DNA from: Bog-756 sp963704585
Lineage (GTDB): Bacteria > Actinomycetota > Acidimicrobiia > Acidimicrobiales > RAAP-2
Length of the DNA: 64,000 bases
Direction: 5' to 3'
Assembly (NCBI GenBank): GCA_963704585.1
Contig: OY969919.1
Coordinates: forward strand, 1,054,001-1,118,000
A program made the position numbers and the translations under genes. This document shows, piece after piece, positions 61,727-64,000 of the stretch (positions within the stretch are counted from its first letter, which is position 1; each line of letters begins with the position of its first letter). The notes below the pieces were generated by a model, which worked only from the letters and a program-made list of their open reading frames with translations, ran no database searches and was not told where the DNA came from.

Positions 61727-62875
61727 TCAGGCCGGAAGTCCGGCCGGGAGTCCGAATGCCTCGAGGCGGGCGGTGACCGCGTTGGCGAGCAGCCGGCCGC
61801 GCACGGTCAGCACCGCCCGGCCGCCGCGGCGGTCGACGAGGCCGGCGAGCGCATCGTCCTCGGGGAGCGCGTCCTCGGGGACGCCGGCCGGTGTGCGGAG
61901 CCCGAGCGCGAGGGCCTCGAAGGCACGCTGCTCCACCGTGAGGACCTCCTCGCCCGCGGTCGCGGGACGACCCTCGCCGATCCGCGCCACGTACCGCTCG
62001 GGGGTGCGCACGTTCCACCATCGCCGGCCGGCGCGGTGGGAGTGCGCGGCCGAGCCGAAGCCGCGGTACTCGCCCTGCGCCCAGTAGAGGCGGTTGTGCC
62101 GGCACCCGTGCCCCGGGCGGGCCCAGTTCGAGATCTCCTCCCACCGGAACCCGGCGGCGTCGAGGACCGCGTCGGCCATCTCGTACCGGTCGGCCAGCAC
62201 GTCGTCGGCCGGGTGGCGGTCGGGATCGGCCGCGAGCGGGGTCCCGGGCTCCACGGTGAGGGCATAGGCGCTCACGTGCGGCGGCCCGAGGGCGAGCACG
62301 TCGTGGAGGGTCCGCGCCCAGTCGGCGTCGGTCTCGCCCGCACCGCCGAGGATCAGATCGACGTTCCACGAGTCGAACCCCGCGTCGGCGACGGCTGCGG
62401 CCGCCCGCGCGACCTGCTCCGCCCCGTGGCGGCGCCCGAGCCCGTCGAGCACGTGTGGCACGGTCGACTGCACGCCGAGCGAGATGCGCGTCACGCCGAC
62501 CGAACGGTAGGCCTCGAGCCGACACGCGTCCACGTCCTCGGGGTTGCACTCCACGGTCACCTCGCAGTCGTCGGAGCGCGGCACCGCCTGGATGACCAGT
62601 GCGAGCAGCTCGGGTGGGAGGCGCGACGGCGTCCCGCCTCCCACGAAGACCGACGTGGCGGGCGGGACGTCCTCCTCGGCCGAGGCCCTGGCGATCTCGG
62701 CCGTGCACGCGGCCACGTACGCCTCCGTCAGCTCGTCCCGGTCGGTGAAGGTCGCGAACGCGCAGTAGTCGCACCGCGCCCGGCAGAAGGGAACGTGCAC
62801 GTAGACCCCGAACGCCGGGTCCGCCCGCGCGCCGGACGACGGTGGTGCCCCGGCCGACGGTGGTGCCCCGGCCAT
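61727..62875 (-). CDS. hemW: HemW (radical SAM heme chaperone; coproporphyrinogen oxidase-like)
   Basis: A 382-residue radical SAM protein with VYVHVPFCRARCDYCAFAT holding the C-x3-C-x2-C cluster motif, FVGGGTPSRLPPELL, TVECNPEDV, and the HemW C-terminal domain (GHGCRHNRLYWAQGEYRGFGSAAHS). It lacks the extra Cys of HemN, so heme insertion rather than coproporphyrinogen oxidation is expected. The ATG at 62875 (or GTG just before it) begins 10 bases after the recO stop. Confidence 0.92.
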   Translation of the reverse strand: MAGAPPSAGAPPSSGARADPAFGVYVHVPFCRARCDYCAFATFTDRDELTEAYVAACTAEIARASAEEDVPPATSVFVGGGTPSRLPPELLALVIQAVPRSDDCEVTVECNPEDVDACRLEAYRSVGVTRISLGVQSTVPHVLDGLGRRHGAEQVARAAAAVADAGFDSWNVDLILGGAGETDADWARTLHDVLALGPPHVSAYALTVEPGTPLAADPDRHPADDVLADRYEMADAVLDAAGFRWEEISNWARPGHGCRHNRLYWAQGEYRGFGSAAHSHRAGRRWWNVRTPERYVARIGEGRPATAGEEVLTVEQRAFEALALGLRTPAGVPEDALPEDDALAGLVDRRGGRAVLTVRGRLLANAVTARLEAFGLPAGLPA

Positions 62876-62885
62876 CACGCCGCGC

Positions 62886-63611
62886 TCACGCGAGCGGCCC
62901 GGCGCGCACCGAGCGCAGCCGCCGGTCGAGGTGGACCTCCATCGCCTCGGTCGCGAGGCTCGCGACCTCGTCGGTCGTGGCCGACCGTGGCTCGGCGAGG
63001 ACACCGGCCAGGCCGCCCCCGAGCGTGCGACGCAGCAGTTGGAGGGCGTCCGACGAGAGCGGCCGGCCGCGCCGGCAGCTTCGGCAGAGCACCCCACCCT
63101 CGACGAGGTCGAAGGCGACGAGCAGGTCGGGGTCGTCCTCGCCACAGGAGACGCAGGCGTCGAGCATCGGCGCGGAGCCCTCGAGCGCGAGGACCTTGAG
63201 GAAGAAGGCCGGGGCCACCATCGGGGAGTGCTCGGCCTCGAGCGCTCGCACCGCGCCGACAAGCATCTCGTAGAGCCGAGGGTTGGCGTGCCGTTCCTGG
63301 CCGATCTGGTCCACGACCTCGAGCATCGAGAGGGCCGCGGCCATCCGGTCGAGGTCCCCGCGCACGGTGCGGAAGGTCTCGATCACCTCGACCTGGTTGA
63401 CGGTGTCGAGGTCGCCGCGCCCCTGCCAGCCGAGGAGGTGCACGTGGCTGAGGGGCTCGAGCCGAGATCCGAACTTCGAGGTGGTGCGGCGGACCCCCTT
63501 GGCCACCGCCCGCACCTTGCCGTGGTGCTCGGTCATGAGGGTGACGATCCGGTCCGCCTCGCCGAGCCGGATCGTGCGCAGCACCATCCCCCGGTCCCGG
63601 AACTGGGTCAT
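62886..63611 (-). CDS. recO: DNA recombination protein RecO
   Basis: A 241-residue RecO. The N-terminal OB-fold begins RDRGMVLRTIRLGEADRIVTLMTEHHGKVRAVAKGVRRTTSKFGSRLEP. The C-terminal helical domain carries a zinc site (CVSCG...CRSCRRG). It loads RecA at gapped DNA. Start ATG at 63611 overlaps the preceding stop (ATGA). Confidence 0.93.
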   Translation of the reverse strand: MTQFRDRGMVLRTIRLGEADRIVTLMTEHHGKVRAVAKGVRRTTSKFGSRLEPLSHVHLLGWQGRGDLDTVNQVEVIETFRTVRGDLDRMAAALSMLEVVDQIGQERHANPRLYEMLVGAVRALEAEHSPMVAPAFFLKVLALEGSAPMLDACVSCGEDDPDLLVAFDLVEGGVLCRSCRRGRPLSSDALQLLRRTLGGGLAGVLAEPRSATTDEVASLATEAMEVHLDRRLRSVRAGPLA

Positions 63612-63874
63612 CGCGGCGCGCCGGCCTCCTCGTCCGGTGGCGCGGGACGCTCCCTGCCGGTTCCGCGGCGCCCGAGCAGGTTGTTGGCGGCCATCATCCC
63701 GAGCACCACCGGAGGGAGCACGACGAGCGGCACGGCGGCGGAGAACCCGGCGATCGCGGTCGCCACGATCCCGGCGTAGAGCAGTGCACCGAGGAGGACG
63801 CCCGTCACGATCCAGACGCCACCGTCGTCGTCGCGCAGGGCGCACCGGTGCCGTCGCCCCATCCGCGCCGTCAC
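63608..63874 (-). CDS. small two-helix membrane protein
   Basis: 88 residues with two hydrophobic segments (VWIVTGVLLGALLYAGIVATAIAG and VPLVVLPPVVLGMMAANN) after a basic start (GRRHRCALRDD) and a charged, Pro-rich tail. GTG at 63874 overlaps the uppS stop (GTGA) and its stop overlaps the recO start. Function unknown; its coupling to uppS and recO suggests only co-expression. Confidence 0.7.
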   Translation of the reverse strand: MTARMGRRHRCALRDDDGGVWIVTGVLLGALLYAGIVATAIAGFSAAVPLVVLPPVVLGMMAANNLLGRRGTGRERPAPPDEEAGAPR

Positions 63875-64000
63875 GTCACACCCCCGTAGCGGCGCTGGCG
63901 CTGCTGGTAGTCGTGGACCGCCGCGAAGAGGTGGTCCCGGCGGAAGTCCGGCCACAACACGTCGTCGAAGCGGAGCTCCGAGTAGGCGAGCTGCCAGAGG
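63871..64000 (-). CDS. uppS: isoprenyl (undecaprenyl) diphosphate synthase, 3' end only
   Basis: The visible 42 codons read LWQLAYSELRFDDVLWPDF and end with RQRRYGGVT. The LWQ-x-AYSEL-x-F and VLWPDF motifs close cis-isoprenyl transferases, which make the lipid carrier for cell-wall synthesis. The rest lies beyond the window. It starts the leftward run with recO, hemW and glyS. Confidence 0.88.
   Translation of the reverse strand, partial: LWQLAYSELRFDDVLWPDFRRDHLFAAVHDYQQRQRRYGGVT

Overview
The window is very GC-rich DNA with dense, mostly short-spaced genes, frequent GTG starts and many 4-base stop/start overlaps. It looks like an actinomycete chromosome. An N-(4-nitrosodimethylaniline)-type alcohol dehydrogenase, an F420-type luciferase-like oxidoreductase, DUF2510 and DUF4389 proteins and a secreted protein built of 42-residue G-Y-W-E-V-A-S-D-G-G repeats make the class Acidimicrobiia the best guess (inference from content, not a phylogeny).

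Layout. 1-10.5 kb: an epoxide-hydrolase-like enzyme cut by the window edge, a flavin-binding protein, an alcohol dehydrogenase, then a diamine-utilisation block. In that block an aldehyde dehydrogenase, an APC permease and alanine dehydrogenase read left, and an Lrp regulator, a class III aminotransferase and a DAO-type oxidase read right from a shared AT-rich control region. 10.5-22.6 kb: envelope, signalling and repair genes (repeat protein, PhzF, GGDEF-EAL, DJ-1/PfpI, HMCES/YedK, DUF4389, a decayed P-loop kinase, a secreted protein, a methyltransferase). 22.6-26.7 kb: a sulfur/persulfide module (TauE exporter, rhodanese, rhodanese-metallo-beta-lactamase fusion, CsoR-like repressor, methyltransferase) lying between a degenerate tRNA-like sequence and an intact tRNA-Val. 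26.8-38.1 kb: inositol-phosphatase-like enzyme, lipoprotein, two tandem acyltransferase-SGNH proteins (one frameshifted), a second aldehyde dehydrogenase and a four-gene unit with a luciferase-like oxidoreductase. 38.1-44.6 kb: an NRAMP-related transporter behind a long leader with two small ORFs, tRNA-Met and small secreted proteins. 44.6-53.8 kb: an alkyl-DHAP-synthase-like flavoprotein, an MTA/SAH nucleosidase, a CocE-type hydrolase, a glycerol kinase/glycerol-3-phosphate dehydrogenase operon and tRNA-Asn. 53.9-64 kb: a leftward housekeeping cluster uppS-(small membrane protein)-recO-hemW-glyS-ppdK-dnaG-rpoD.

How genes work together. The diamine block makes a closed route: amine uptake, transamination (probably to pyruvate, giving alanine), aldehyde oxidation, and alanine dehydrogenase returning pyruvate and ammonium. 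The sulfur module pairs sulfane-sulfur enzymes with an exporter and a repressor gene, and two matched inverted repeats sit in its divergent promoter.

Reading-frame warning. Four genes between 50.6 and 60.2 kb (glpA-like, glpK-like, dnaG, ppdK) each carry one extra base on the coding strand, and one acyltransferase at 29.84 kb is one base short. Because dnaG and ppdK are normally intact, sequence error is the leading explanation. The dnaG error removes the stop and makes a single open frame through rpoD.

Most interesting: the transporter leader at 38.28-38.68 kb (proline-rich 17-codon ORF, alternative Shine-Dalgarno pairings, and a 43-codon ORF coupled to the transporter start), and a sigma-28-like promoter signature in front of the GGDEF-EAL gene that recurs at 17.47 kb directly before a compact nested hairpin.
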